Shown here piece after piece: positions 34,879 to 43,895 of a DNA stretch of 64,000 nt. Source of the DNA: Terriglobia bacterium (GTDB taxonomy: Bacteria > Acidobacteriota > Terriglobia > Bryobacterales > UBA6623). The position numbers and the translations under genes are program-made. Below the pieces are notes generated by a model. That model was not told the DNA's origin and searched no databases. It worked only from the letters and a program-made list of their open reading frames with translations. The stretch is taken from NCBI GenBank assembly GCA_009838515.1, contig VXRL01000084.1:124001-188000 (forward strand), in the 5' to 3' direction. Position 1 is the first letter of the stretch. Each line of letters starts with the position of its first letter.

Positions 34879-34898
34879 TGGGTATACTGCCTGAGCGA
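34879..34898 (+). repeat. Promoter-proximal segment duplicated with the PQQ dehydrogenase gene (copy 1)
   Basis: TGGGTATACTGCCTGAGCGA recurs unchanged at 37535-37554 before copy 2. It contains a TATACT -10-like hexamer (34883-34888) only 15 bases from the ATG, so the transcript leader is short. Confidence 0.7.
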
Positions 34899-34903
34899 AC
34901 AGC

Positions 34904-37183
34904 ATGCACGTACTGGCCGCAGTCGTGATCGTGCTAAGCCTGAGCGCCTCGGCTCGGGCGAATCCGGAGTTCCTGCCCGAAGCTATCGCCTTCGGCGCCA
35001 AGGATTGCCTCTTCTGCCACACCGACCCCGGCGGTGGGCGCACATGGAACGACCGCGGGCACTGGCTCATGGCCCGCAAGCAGGAGAGCGGCCAAGAGAC
35101 CGTCGCCGTCAGCTGGCTGGAAGACTATGTCGCGCCGTCAGGCACTGAACTCAACCGCGTGGCGGAGTCAGAAGGGGCCGGCACGGGTCCGCGCAATGTC
35201 CCAGAAACCTACCACCAAGGCCCGTTCTTCGAGCCGGTCAAGGACGAAGCAGCGTTGCAACGCTGGATCGACTCTCGCGGCAAGTACACCACCGCCGGCG
35301 GCGAATGGCCGCAGTACTCCGGCGATGTCGCATCGTCGAAGTACTCCCCTCTCGACCAGATCCATGGCGAGAATGTTACGGACCTAGAAGTCGCATGGAC
35401 CTGGGACGCCTTCGACAACTCGAACTACATCAAGCCAGGGGCCCCGACGAACCGCCAGCTCACCGAGGCTGAGCGGAGGAGATTTCCAGATGGTTTCAAG
35501 GCCACGCCACTCATGGTCGGCGGCAAGCTCTTCATCCGCACGAATTTCAGCGGAGTGGCAGCAATCGATCCTGCAACAGGTACCACTCTATGGACGCACG
35601 ATCCAGGAACCTCCGCCTGGGGCCGTCCCGCCATTTTCGGATTCGCCACTCGCGGACTCGGCTACTGGAGCGATGGCGACCAAGCGCGCATCCTACTCTG
35701 CACGGGCGATAGCTATCTGGTGGCTCTAGACCCGGCGAGCGGAGAGCCCGTCCAGAGCTTTGGAGACAACGGCCGCACAGACCTGACTGTCGGCTCGCGG
35801 CGGCCGCTGATTCGCTCGCTGATCAATTGCAGCGCTCCGCCGACCATCATTGGCGACGTGGCCGTGGTCGGAAATCAGATCCAAGACGGCCCGCCCGGAA
35901 AGGACGCGCGCAGGGGCGGCCCGAACTGGAAAGAGAACTGGCCAGTCGGCGACGTCCGCGGCTACGACATCCGCACGGGCAAGCGCCTGTGGACGTTCCA
36001 CACCATCCCGCAAGAAGGGGAGTTCGGCAACGACACCTGGGAGGGGGACTCGTGGAAATGGATGGGCAACACCAACGTCTGGTCCATGATGAGCGCGGAC
36101 GAGAAGCGGGGCCTTGTCTATCTCCCGGTAACCGGCCCCACATTCAATTTCGCGGGAGACTTCCGGCCCGGCGACAACCTGTTCTCGAACAGCGTCGTCT
36201 GCCTCAACGCCAAGACCGGCGAGCGGGTCTGGCACTTCCAGACGATCCATCACGATATCTGGGACTGGGACCTGGCGGCGGCTCCCAGCCTCATCGACAT
36301 CACCGTGGACGGCAAGTCCATCCCTGCACTGGCACAAGTCACCAAGACTGGCTTCCTCTTCGTGTTCGACCGGCGAACTGGAGAGCCTGTCTGGCCGATC
36401 GAAGAGCGGCCCGTGCCGCCGAGCGAGATCGAGACGGCGGCCAAGACGCAGCCGTTCCCAGTCAAGCCGCCGCCATTCGAGATGCAAGGCGTCAGCGAGG
36501 ACGACTTGATCGACTTCACACCGAAGATCAAGGCGCTGGCCCTTGAAGCGGCCAAGCCTTATCGCCTCGGACCGCTGTATGAGCCACCTTCCCGGCAAGG
36601 CACGATCCAAGTACCAGGCTGGCTCGGCGGCGCGAATTGGGGCGGTAGCGGATTCGACCCTGAAACCGGCTATCTTTACGTGTCCTCGCGTCGGGAGTAC
36701 ATCGTGGTCGGGATGGAGCCTGTCGAGGATCCCGAGGTTCGTGGTTACGACAACGAATACAAGTTCTACAGCGCGGCGGTGGATGGCTTGCAGATTGTCA
36801 AGCCGCCATACGGAACCTTAACGGCGTACGACATGAATCGAGGAGAGATCGCATGGCAGACGCCGCACGGCAACGGTCCGCGCCACCACCCGCTACTCAA
36901 GGATCTCGATCTGCCGCCGCTCGGCAACCCGAACGCCGCCGGCACGTTGGTGACCCGCACGCTGCTGTTCGTCGGCGACGGAGGCCACGCGGACGAGTCG
37001 GCCTATCTGCGGGCGTACGACAAGGCTTCCGGAGAGACGCTCTGGGAGCACGATCTACCGGGACGCCATCACAACGCCGCACCGATTACTTACATGGCCG
37101 ATGGCAGGCAGTACATTGTCATCGGCGTCGGAGGAGCAGCCGAACCCGCGCGGCTCGTCGCATTTCGGCTTCCAAGAGATTAG
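34904..37183 (+). CDS. Exported PQQ-dependent dehydrogenase with an N-terminal haem motif (copy 1)
   Basis: A 759-residue quinoprotein: signal peptide (MHVLAAVVIVLSLSASARAN), a CxxCH motif at Cys35 (KDCLFCHTDPGGG), then an eight-bladed PQQ beta-propeller. Propeller marks are SKYSPLDQIH, WTWDAFDNSNYIKPG, TTLWTHDPGTSAWGRP, PPTIIGDVAVVGNQI, and HHDIWDWDLAAAP with the catalytic-Asp region (D451-D454). GGANWGGSGFDPETGYLYV and the last blade PITYMADGRQYIVIGVGG follow. It likely oxidises an alcohol or sugar and passes electrons to a periplasmic cytochrome. A second copy lies 2,656 bases downstream. Confidence 0.9.
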   Translation: MHVLAAVVIVLSLSASARANPEFLPEAIAFGAKDCLFCHTDPGGGRTWNDRGHWLMARKQESGQETVAVSWLEDYVAPSGTELNRVAESEGAGTGPRNVPETYHQGPFFEPVKDEAALQRWIDSRGKYTTAGGEWPQYSGDVASSKYSPLDQIHGENVTDLEVAWTWDAFDNSNYIKPGAPTNRQLTEAERRRFPDGFKATPLMVGGKLFIRTNFSGVAAIDPATGTTLWTHDPGTSAWGRPAIFGFATRGLGYWSDGDQARILLCTGDSYLVALDPASGEPVQSFGDNGRTDLTVGSRRPLIRSLINCSAPPTIIGDVAVVGNQIQDGPPGKDARRGGPNWKENWPVGDVRGYDIRTGKRLWTFHTIPQEGEFGNDTWEGDSWKWMGNTNVWSMMSADEKRGLVYLPVTGPTFNFAGDFRPGDNLFSNSVVCLNAKTGERVWHFQTIHHDIWDWDLAAAPSLIDITVDGKSIPALAQVTKTGFLFVFDRRTGEPVWPIEERPVPPSEIETAAKTQPFPVKPPPFEMQGVSEDDLIDFTPKIKALALEAAKPYRLGPLYEPPSRQGTIQVPGWLGGANWGGSGFDPETGYLYVSSRREYIVVGMEPVEDPEVRGYDNEYKFYSAAVDGLQIVKPPYGTLTAYDMNRGEIAWQTPHGNGPRHHPLLKDLDLPPLGNPNAAGTLVTRTLLFVGDGGHADESAYLRAYDKASGETLWEHDLPGRHHNAAPITYMADGRQYIVIGVGGAAEPARLVAFRLPRD

Positions 37184-37559
37184 GAATCATGGCAGCATCT
37201 CCGCCAAGGGGGATTGCGCGGAAAGCACGCAGACGCTCTTGGACAACCGCCTGTCACACGCCCTACAAGTACTAGGCTCATTCGCAGCTGCTGCTTGCGA
37301 CGCCGGTTGAGTACTCAGCAAGAAGTGTCATCCCTGCACATACCACCGGGTCCAAGTAAGACCATTGGTGTCTCCTCACGGGCGAGAGACAAACGGCATT
37401 GTTTCTTGATCAGCCCCCACTGATTGGTCCGGTCGCAATGTTGGTGTATTTCCGGCGCATCGGTTACTGCCAGCGCACTCTTAGACAACAACCCAGCGAG
37501 CACAGCGTTACGCTGCACGCTATGAGAGACCTTGTGGGTATACTGCCTGAGCGAGCACC
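37184..37559. other. Spacer between the two PQQ dehydrogenase copies
   Basis: No gene recognised in 376 bases. It contains one copy of a palindromic repeat at 37375-37396 (CTCACGGGC then GAGAGACAAACGG) also found near 43.35 kb, and at its end the duplicated promoter box. The other sequence is not shared with the region before copy 1. Confidence 0.5.
37375..37396 (+). repeat. Single copy of a palindromic REP-like element
   Basis: CTCACGGGC followed by GAGAGACAAACGG differs by one base from 43352-43373 in the repeat array 6 kb away. CTC and GAG arms form a small stem. Interspersed extragenic palindrome is the likeliest class. Confidence 0.55.
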
Positions 37560-39839
37560 ATGCGCCCCCTAGTCGGAGTCTTGATCCTGCTCATCCTGAC
37601 CCCCTCGGCTCAGGCAATGCCGGAATTCTTCGGCGAAGCTATCGCCTTCGGTGCCAAGGACTGCCTCTTTTGCCACACCGAGCCCGGCGGCGGGCGCACG
37701 TGGAACGACCGCGGGCACTGGCTCATGGCCCGCAAGCAAGAGAGTGGCCAAAAGACCGTCGCCGTCAGCTGGCTGGAAGACTATGTGGCGCCGTCAGCCG
37801 CTGAAATCAGCCCCGTGGCGGGGTCGGAGGGAGTCGGCACGGGTCCGCGCAACGTCCCGGAAACCTACCATCAGGGCCCGTTCTTCGAGCCGGTCAAGAA
37901 CGAAGCTGCGTTGCAGCGCTGGATCGACTCTCGGGGCAAGTACACCACCGCCGACGGCGAATGGCCGCAGTACTCGGGCGATGTCGCATCGTCGAAGTAC
38001 TCCCCTCTCGATCAGATCCAAGGAGAGAATGTCACAGATCTGGAAGTCGCATGGACCTGGGACGCCTTCGACAACTCGAACTACATCAAGCCAGGGACCC
38101 CGACGAACCGCGAGCCCACCCGGGCCGAGCGGGCGAGATTTCCAGATGGTTTCAAGGCCACGCCGCTCATGGTCGGCGGCAAGCTCTTCATCCGCACAAA
38201 TTTCAGCGGAGTCGCAGCCATCGATCCTGCAACAGGTGCGACCCTATGGACGCACGATCCGGGAACCTCTGCCTGGGGCCGTCCAGGGATTTTCGGATTC
38301 GCCACTCGCGGACTCGGCTATTGGAGCGACGGAGACGAAGCGCGCATACTGCTCTGCACCGGCGACAGCTACCTGGTCGCGCTAGACCCGGCGACCGGAG
38401 AACCCATCCAGAGCTTTGGGGACAACGGCCGCACCGACCTGACTGTCGGCTCGCGGCGTCCTCTGATCCGCTCGCTGATCAATTGCAGTGCTCCGCCGAC
38501 CATCATTGGCGACGTGGCTGTGGTCGGAAATCAGATCGCAGACGGCCCGCCCGGGAAGAGCGCACGCAGCGGCGGCCCGAACTGGAAAGAGAATTGGCCG
38601 GTCGGTGATGTCCGCGGCTACGACATCCGCACGGGCAAGCGCTTGTGGACATTCCACACCATCCCGCAAGAAGGGGAGTTCGGCAACGACACCTGGGAGG
38701 GAGACTCGTGGAAATGGATGGGTAACACCAACGTCTGGTCCATGATGAGCGCGGACGAGGAGCGGGGCCTCGTCTATCTCCCGGTAACCGGCCCTACATT
38801 CAATTTCGCGGGAGAGTTCCGGCCCGGCGACAACCTGTTCTCGAACAGCATCGTCTGCCTCAATGCCAAGACTGGCGAGCGGGTCTGGCACTTCCAGACG
38901 ATCCGTCACGATATCTGGGACTTGGATCTGCCGGCGGCTCCGAGCCTCATCGACATCACCGTCGACGGCAAGTCCATCCCTGCGCTGGCACAAGTCACCA
39001 AGACTGGCTTCGTCTTCGTGTTCGACCGGCGCACCGGAGAGCCCGTCTGGCCGATCGAAGAGCGACCCGTACCCCCGAGCGAGATCGAGACGGCGGCCAA
39101 GACGCAGCCCTTCCCAGTCAAGCCGCCGCCATTTGAGATGCAAGGCGTCAGCGAGGACGACTTGATCGACTTCACACCGAAGATCAAGGCGCTGGCCCTT
39201 GAGGCGGCCAAGCCTTATCGCCTCGGACCGTTGTATGAGCCACCCTCCCGGCAAGGCACGATCCAGGTACCGGGCTGGGGCGGCGGCGCAAATTGGGGCG
39301 GTAGCGCATTCGACCCTGAAACCGGCTATCTCTACTTGTCCTCGCGTCGCCAGTACATCGTCGTCGGGATGCAACCGGTTGACGACCCCGAAGTTCGTGG
39401 TTATGACAACGAACACAAGTTCTACAGGGCGGCGGTGGATGGCTTGCAGATCGTCAAGCCACCATACGGAACCTTGACGGCCTACGACATGAATCGGGGA
39501 GAGATCGCATGGCAGACGCCGCACGGCAACGGTCCGCGCCACCATCCCCTGCTCAAGGACCTTGAGCTGCCCCCGCTAGGCAATCCGAACGCCGCAGGCA
39601 CGTTGGTAACTCGCACGCTGCTGTTCGTCGGCGACCGAGGCCACGCGGACGAGTCGGCCTATCTACGGGCGTACGACAAGGCTTCCGGAGAGACGCTCTG
39701 GGAGCACGAACTTCCGGGCCGGCATCACAACGCCGCGCCGATGACCTACATGGCCGATGGTCGGCAGTACATTGTCATCGGCATCGGGGGCGCAGCCGAG
39801 CCGGCGCGGCTGGTTGCGTTTCGGCTTCGAGGGGACTAG
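37560..39839 (+). CDS. Exported PQQ-dependent dehydrogenase with an N-terminal haem motif (copy 2)
   Basis: A second 759-residue quinoprotein, nearly identical to copy 1 through most of its length, including the CLFCH haem site (here DCLFCHTEPGGG). Differences are scattered: the signal peptide is MRPLVGVLILLILTPSAQAM, RHDIWDLDLPAAP replaces HHDIWDWDLAAAP, and GWGGGANWGGSAFDPETG replaces GWLGGANWGGSG. The duplication includes the promoter box at 37535-37554. Similar substitutions near the active site may alter substrate preference. Recent tandem duplication or gene conversion explains the pattern. Confidence 0.9.
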   Translation: MRPLVGVLILLILTPSAQAMPEFFGEAIAFGAKDCLFCHTEPGGGRTWNDRGHWLMARKQESGQKTVAVSWLEDYVAPSAAEISPVAGSEGVGTGPRNVPETYHQGPFFEPVKNEAALQRWIDSRGKYTTADGEWPQYSGDVASSKYSPLDQIQGENVTDLEVAWTWDAFDNSNYIKPGTPTNREPTRAERARFPDGFKATPLMVGGKLFIRTNFSGVAAIDPATGATLWTHDPGTSAWGRPGIFGFATRGLGYWSDGDEARILLCTGDSYLVALDPATGEPIQSFGDNGRTDLTVGSRRPLIRSLINCSAPPTIIGDVAVVGNQIADGPPGKSARSGGPNWKENWPVGDVRGYDIRTGKRLWTFHTIPQEGEFGNDTWEGDSWKWMGNTNVWSMMSADEERGLVYLPVTGPTFNFAGEFRPGDNLFSNSIVCLNAKTGERVWHFQTIRHDIWDLDLPAAPSLIDITVDGKSIPALAQVTKTGFVFVFDRRTGEPVWPIEERPVPPSEIETAAKTQPFPVKPPPFEMQGVSEDDLIDFTPKIKALALEAAKPYRLGPLYEPPSRQGTIQVPGWGGGANWGGSAFDPETGYLYLSSRRQYIVVGMQPVDDPEVRGYDNEHKFYRAAVDGLQIVKPPYGTLTAYDMNRGEIAWQTPHGNGPRHHPLLKDLELPPLGNPNAAGTLVTRTLLFVGDRGHADESAYLRAYDKASGETLWEHELPGRHHNAAPMTYMADGRQYIVIGIGGAAEPARLVAFRLRGD

Positions 39840-39988
39840 GAATCAGGGCAGCCGCTCCGCCCGCGGGTTCTACAAATGTTGGAACACCGGGCGTCTCTGG
39901 CCGACCGAGGGCGTCCCGGTCGGCACTGTTGGCTGTGGGGCGGCGTCTATCGTGGCACCCGGGATCGGGGGGAGCGCATAGTAACAGC

Positions 39989-40402
39989 ATGCAGCGATGG
40001 TTCAGCTTGCTGACGTACCGCCGGATCATAGCGGAGTGGGAGTCCGACGCGGAGCGCTACCGCTCCCTCATCCACCAGCTCCCCCGGGAATTTCACGCGC
40101 TCACCCACGACGAGCAAGCGGCGGCCCTGCTGGAGCGGCCGGAGCTGACAGGGCAGCGGCGTTGGGACTCTTTTCTGGCAGCCATCGTCGAGCATGTCGC
40201 GCGGCTGCACGATCATCCGGTGCCAGCCTGGGTGGACGAGCCCGAGCGGTTCCTCGATCTGCCGTGGGTGATCGCGACCACGCGGCTGGCCGGCCTCGAA
40301 TCCGTCCTGTTCGCTCCGGCGGCCTTCATCCGGCACAGCGTGTTCCCCGATCCGCGCGACCTGGACGCAAGAGGCGGCGAAAAGCATGAGTGGGTTCCCT
40401 GA
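39989..40402 (+). CDS. Unknown protein partner of a DUF6036-type nucleotidyltransferase
   Basis: A 137-residue protein starting MQRWFSLLTYRRIIAEWESD and ending with a conserved-looking RHSVFPDPRDLDARGGEKHEWVP. Proteins with this end commonly sit just upstream of DUF6036/AbiEii-like nucleotidyltransferases, usually with an N-terminal HTH that is not evident here. A DUF6036-like remnant follows at once, overlapping by 17 bases, so this was probably the antitoxin side of such a locus. The function is inference. Confidence 0.6.
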   Translation: MQRWFSLLTYRRIIAEWESDAERYRSLIHQLPREFHALTHDEQAAALLERPELTGQRRWDSFLAAIVEHVARLHDHPVPAWVDEPERFLDLPWVIATTRLAGLESVLFAPAAFIRHSVFPDPRDLDARGGEKHEWVP

Positions 40403-40744
40403 CCCTCAGGCGCTCGACCGCCAAGCGCTCCAGCGCGCCCTCGACGGCCTCTCGCGCCATCTTGCGGAGCACGATATTAGGGCGCACCTCTAGGTGGTGG
40501 TGGCGCGACGATGGTGCTGGCGCACGGCTCCGCTCGCCTCAGTCGGGATATCGATCCGCTAGCGATCGTGCACGAGCAACGGGCCGATTCTGAGGCCGCA
40601 GCTGACTACTACGAAAAGTACATCGAGATTTCCGTCGACGCGGAGCAATCTTCGCTGGCTCGAAGGGCGATCTACGACTGGGGCGAGTTGCAAGTAATCG
40701 AGCCTCGGCAAGTCCCATTGGCGCAGACGGCAAAGCCTGACTAA
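40386..40744 (+). pseudogene. Broken DUF6036-like nucleotidyltransferase fused to a copy of the TPR gene 3' end
   Basis: ATG 40386 opens MSGFPDPQALDRQALQRALD and the helix HLAEHDIRAHL, then a TAG at 40491 and a one-base loss shift the frame. The shifted frame then gives MVLAHGSARLSRDIDPLAI, the nucleotidyltransferase core with DID. Exactly there the sequence switches to a copy of the last 60 codons of the TPR gene, ending KPD. The enzyme is thus truncated and non-functional. Confidence 0.75.
40565..40744 (+). repeat. Displaced duplicate of the last 180 bases of the TPR-protein gene
   Basis: Codons for VHEQRADSEAAADYYEKYIE through WGELQVIEPRQVPLAQ match 43099-43278, with about one base in nine different. 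The match ends at the stop codon. Confidence 0.85.
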
Positions 40745-40901
40745 GGCCATTCCTGCTGCACCCATTGGTGCACTGCGCGCTTGAGTTGGGATCGCCTCGC
40801 TACTGCGTGCGATGTCGGCAGCATCGAGTGTTGCTCAGATTGCTCCACTGCAGCTCATCGGTGTGGACTATCCGGAGAGGTGCTATCATTTAGATACCAG
40901 T

Positions 40902-41132
40902 ATGAGTTCGATTCTAATCAGGGACGTTGCGCCAAGAACCCTCCGTGCCCTTAAGCTCTTGGCACGGAGCCACCACCGCTCGTTGCAGGGCGAATTGCAA
41001 GCCATTCTGGCCCGAGCTGCCCGAATGGCGCCTCCCGAGGCCGAGGAACAGCGGCTGCAGCTTGTGACTGTCAAGACCGAGCGGTCGTCTGGGTGGAGCA
41101 GGGACACCATATATGGCGACGATGGTCGGTGA
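40902..41132 (+). CDS. FitA/VapB-like ribbon-helix-helix antitoxin
   Basis: A 76-residue antitoxin starting MSSILIRDVAPRTLRALKLL with the FitA-type helix ARSHHRSLQGELQAILARA. It binds operator DNA as a dimer and its C-terminus (WSRDTIYGDDGR) should occupy the PIN toxin. A TATCAT at 40884-40889 may be the -10, so the leader is short. Its stop overlaps the toxin start by 20 bases. Confidence 0.85.
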   Translation: MSSILIRDVAPRTLRALKLLARSHHRSLQGELQAILARAARMAPPEAEEQRLQLVTVKTERSSGWSRDTIYGDDGR

Positions 41133-41589
41133 GATCCTGTTCCTGGACACGAACATACTGCTGATCGCAACCGATGGGTCGCGCCCCTTGCACCGGCAGG
41201 CGATCGAATTGTTCGAAGACGCCAACGCCCGCGGATTCCACCTTGCGGCGAATGGCCAAGTACTGCGCGAGTATCTCGCCGTGGCGACGAGACCGATCGA
41301 GTCAAACGGACTCGGCCTTGGAGTTGCCGCGGCCGTGGCGAATCTGGAGCAGTTCCTGAGGTTTCTGAGCGTCTTTGAAGAGACAGAATCAGTCGCGCTG
41401 CAGTTGCGCCAACTCGTCTTGACCTATGCCGTTCGGGGCAAGCGGGTGCACGACGCCGGTATCGTCGCAACAATGCTCGCTCACAAAGTAAGGGTGCTAG
41501 TTAGCCAAGACGGAGGCGACTTCGTGCGATTCGAGGAGATCGAGGTCGTCTCTCTTGAGGATGTCCTGTCAAGGACGAAGCCCCAGTGA
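41113..41589 (+). CDS. VapC/FitB-type PIN toxin
   Basis: A 158-residue PIN-domain ribonuclease: EILFLDTNILLIATD gives the first catalytic Asp, ANGQVLREYLAVATRP the conserved Glu region, KRVHDAGIVATMLAH the further Asp and RVLVSQDGGDFVRFEEIEVV the last. Length and order are intact, so this toxin should be active and controlled by the overlapping antitoxin. VapC/FitB toxins usually cut tRNA or rRNA. Confidence 0.9.
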   Translation: MATMVGEILFLDTNILLIATDGSRPLHRQAIELFEDANARGFHLAANGQVLREYLAVATRPIESNGLGLGVAAAVANLEQFLRFLSVFEETESVALQLRQLVLTYAVRGKRVHDAGIVATMLAHKVRVLVSQDGGDFVRFEEIEVVSLEDVLSRTKPQ

Positions 41590-41739
41590 ACTAGTGCGGA
41601 TGCGGGATTGGCGAAGATTCTTCTGAGCACGCGAAACCAAGAACTGGGGCAGCGCGTCAAAAGAGCCTCATTGTTGCAAGCGTCCGCTCCCAGCTAAGGG
41701 CGAATAGCAGCAGGTTCTCTAGGCGGAATACGATTCGCG

Positions 41740-43278
41740 ATGCCATGTGCGGAACTTCAACCAGCACGTCGGGTTGGCGCTGAGGAAGTGAGGGGGTTCG
41801 GATTCAGGACGAGGTGCTGGCTCGGAACGGCAGCATTCTTGCTGTCGGTAGCGGGCCTATCTGCCCAGCAGGCATCGTACGACTCGAACTGGAATCCCGA
41901 GTGGGATCAGGTCTCGCCGAGCAGTTCGTCGAGTTACGGCGGCTCGTACGCCACTCCCAGCAGCTCCAGCGGCTCGTATTCCAGTTCAGGCTATTCGAGC
42001 TCGGCCGGCTCGACCTACGGTGTTCGTGTCGGCTCTCGTTCCAGCACCACCAGCGGAGCCGCAAGCCTGCGAACCGCACCGGCTTCGAATACAAGCACCC
42101 GTCAAGCAACGGCTACACCCCACATCAACAGTTCCAGCCAGCCGAACTCCTCTGGCGACAGCGATTACCGCCGTCGGGCGAACAACGACTACAGAGCGAG
42201 GTGCCCCGGGCGGGACCCGACCTGCCGGCCGAGGAACCCGGGTTGGCCAATCTTTTTGTCCGGCCGTGTTGTGCTAGCGAACGGGGAACGCCCGAATGAG
42301 CTCGTCCGGATCGTTGTCAGTTGCGGCGGCCGGCCGATCCCGCAGGTTTACGCCGACGCCAAGGGACGGTTCTACTTCCAGCCGCAGTGCCGGTCACTGC
42401 TGGCGCTTGCAGACGCCAGCATACGCGGATTCTCGCCGTATACCTCATTCGCCCAAGGGCTGACAACCACGACTGGGACGGCAGACCTGATGGGCTGTGT
42501 GCTGTATGCCGAGGTTCCGGGATTCTGGTCATCCCGCATTAGGCTGGGCCTAGTAAGAGCATCGAAACGCAACGACGTTGGCGTGGTGGTCCTGCAACCG
42601 CTACGCGGCTCGACTGGCCGCTCAGTGAGCACAACAACGCTGACGGCCCCGCCCAAGGCGAAGAGGGCCTATCGGATTGGGATCACGGCGTTACGCAAGA
42701 CGCAGTCCTTCGGGAAGGCGGCCAAGTCCTTCCAGAGGGCCGTGGAAATCCATCCGCAGCACGCCCAAGCCTGGGCCGGACTCGGTGAAGCACGAGCAGC
42801 TCTGGGAGATTTCGACGGAGCCCAGGAAGCGTTTGAGCGCTCGATCAAGGCCGATCCCAACCTGCTGCAGCCGTATGACGCCATGATGCCGATCGCGTAC
42901 GATCAGCGCGACTGGCAGCAACTCGATACCTTGGCCGCGAAATATCTTGAACTCGCGCCGGGCTCGTCGCGGGCACGCTTCTATAGCTCTCTGGCGGCTC
43001 TGCACTTGGACGACCTATCGCGGACGGAGTTCATCATCAAGCAGATGCAAGAGCTTGGAGAAACGGACGAATGGCCCACGAGCCACGTCATCATGGCGGT
43101 CGTGCACGAGCGACGGGCCGATTTTGAGGCCGCGGCTGACTACTACGAGAAGTACATCGAGATTTCCGTTGACGCGGAGCTATCTTCGCTGGTTCGAAGG
43201 GCGATCTACGACTGGGGCGAGTTGCAGGTTATCGAGCCCCGGCAGGTAACGTTGGCGCAGGCGGCCAGCCCCGAGTAG
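41740..43278 (+). CDS. Secreted serine-rich protein with TPR repeats
   Basis: A 512-residue protein. A hydrophobic signal (CWLGTAAFLLSVAGLSAQQ) is followed by 70 residues rich in Ser/Gly/Tyr, then a Cys-containing region (ARCPGRDPTCRPRNPGW) and a beta-rich domain near residues 170-290 (FLSGRVVLANGERP, DAKGRFYFQPQ) like carboxypeptidase-regulatory folds. From about 310 come TPRs (SFGKAAKSFQRAVEIHPQHA, WAGLGEARAALGDFDGAQEA). The N-terminus may start later at a GTG (VRGFGFRT). Its last 60 codons occur in a second copy at 40.6 kb. Confidence 0.8.
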   Translation: MPCAELQPARRVGAEEVRGFGFRTRCWLGTAAFLLSVAGLSAQQASYDSNWNPEWDQVSPSSSSSYGGSYATPSSSSGSYSSSGYSSSAGSTYGVRVGSRSSTTSGAASLRTAPASNTSTRQATATPHINSSSQPNSSGDSDYRRRANNDYRARCPGRDPTCRPRNPGWPIFLSGRVVLANGERPNELVRIVVSCGGRPIPQVYADAKGRFYFQPQCRSLLALADASIRGFSPYTSFAQGLTTTTGTADLMGCVLYAEVPGFWSSRIRLGLVRASKRNDVGVVVLQPLRGSTGRSVSTTTLTAPPKAKRAYRIGITALRKTQSFGKAAKSFQRAVEIHPQHAQAWAGLGEARAALGDFDGAQEAFERSIKADPNLLQPYDAMMPIAYDQRDWQQLDTLAAKYLELAPGSSRARFYSSLAALHLDDLSRTEFIIKQMQELGETDEWPTSHVIMAVVHERRADFEAAADYYEKYIEISVDAELSSLVRRAIYDWGELQVIEPRQVTLAQAASPE

Positions 43279-43279
43279 G

Positions 43280-43410
43280 TTCTCGCAGGTGCGAGGCGAT
43301 CCAGATTGCTTCTCATATAGGCGGGCTCGTGAGAGACAACGCGATTTGCTTCTCACGGGTGAGAGACAAACGGTGTTGCTTCTCATTTGGACGGCCTCGT
43401 GAGAGACGAC
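43280..43410 (+). repeat. Tandem array of small palindromic repeats
   Basis: Directly after the TPR gene stop. Three copies of TTGCTTCTCA ... TGAGAGAC lie at 43306-43337, 43346-43367 and 43376-43408, with a degenerate fourth at 43280-43297 (TTCTCGCAGGTGCGAGG). The arms form stems around 3-17 base centres. The unit is about 35-40 bases. One related copy is at 37.38 kb. REP-like; spacing is not CRISPR-like. Confidence 0.75.
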
Positions 43411-43521
43411 GGAAATCGCTTCGGTCCGCCAGAGTGGATGCTCGGGCCATAGTCGATTCGACGGCGGTTGGCAGACCAAGATATAATGAGGCTTCGGGAA
43501 CAAGCTAGGAGGGCATCCGCA

Positions 43522-43845
43522 ATGATCCAGATGACCGAAACTGCGATTTCGAAAGTGAACGAGATCCTTGGGCAGCAGGAACCTCAGCCAAAGGGACTGC
43601 GGCTATCCGTGGTCGGCGGAGGCTGTTCCGGCTTCCAGTACTCGATGGCGTTCGAAAACAATCAGCTGCCGCTCGACAAGGTCTTCAACTACGACGGTCT
43701 GCAGGTCTATGTGGACCAGGCCAGTTTGCTCTACCTTGACAATTGCAGGGTCGACTACGTCGAAACGATGGAGGGCGCGGGCTTCAAGTTTGACAACCCG
43801 AACGTCACCTCGACCTGCGGCTGCGGCAGCTCCTTCAACGCCTAG
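43522..43845 (+). CDS. ErpA/IscA-type iron-sulfur cluster carrier
   Basis: A 107-residue A-type carrier: TETAISKVNEILGQQEPQ, then VVGGGCSGFQYSM and the C-terminal NVTSTCGCGSSFNA, giving the three conserved cysteines of the HesB/IscA family (C in GGCSG plus CxC). It receives and hands on Fe-S clusters. The frame opens at 43468, but the AGGAGGG at 43507-43513 with 8 bases spacing fixes the ATG at 43522. A TATAAT at 43482-43487 is a good -10, but no clear -35 exists. Confidence 0.93.
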   Translation: MIQMTETAISKVNEILGQQEPQPKGLRLSVVGGGCSGFQYSMAFENNQLPLDKVFNYDGLQVYVDQASLLYLDNCRVDYVETMEGAGFKFDNPNVTSTCGCGSSFNA

Positions 43846-43895
43846 GCCTCGCTCCTCTCCGAGGAGGCGGCATTCAGGCGCTTCCTGTCCGCTCA

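Noticed and set aside
43280..43410. CRISPR array
   Set aside because: The repeats are short palindromes with changing centres and no equal spacers, and no cas genes are near.
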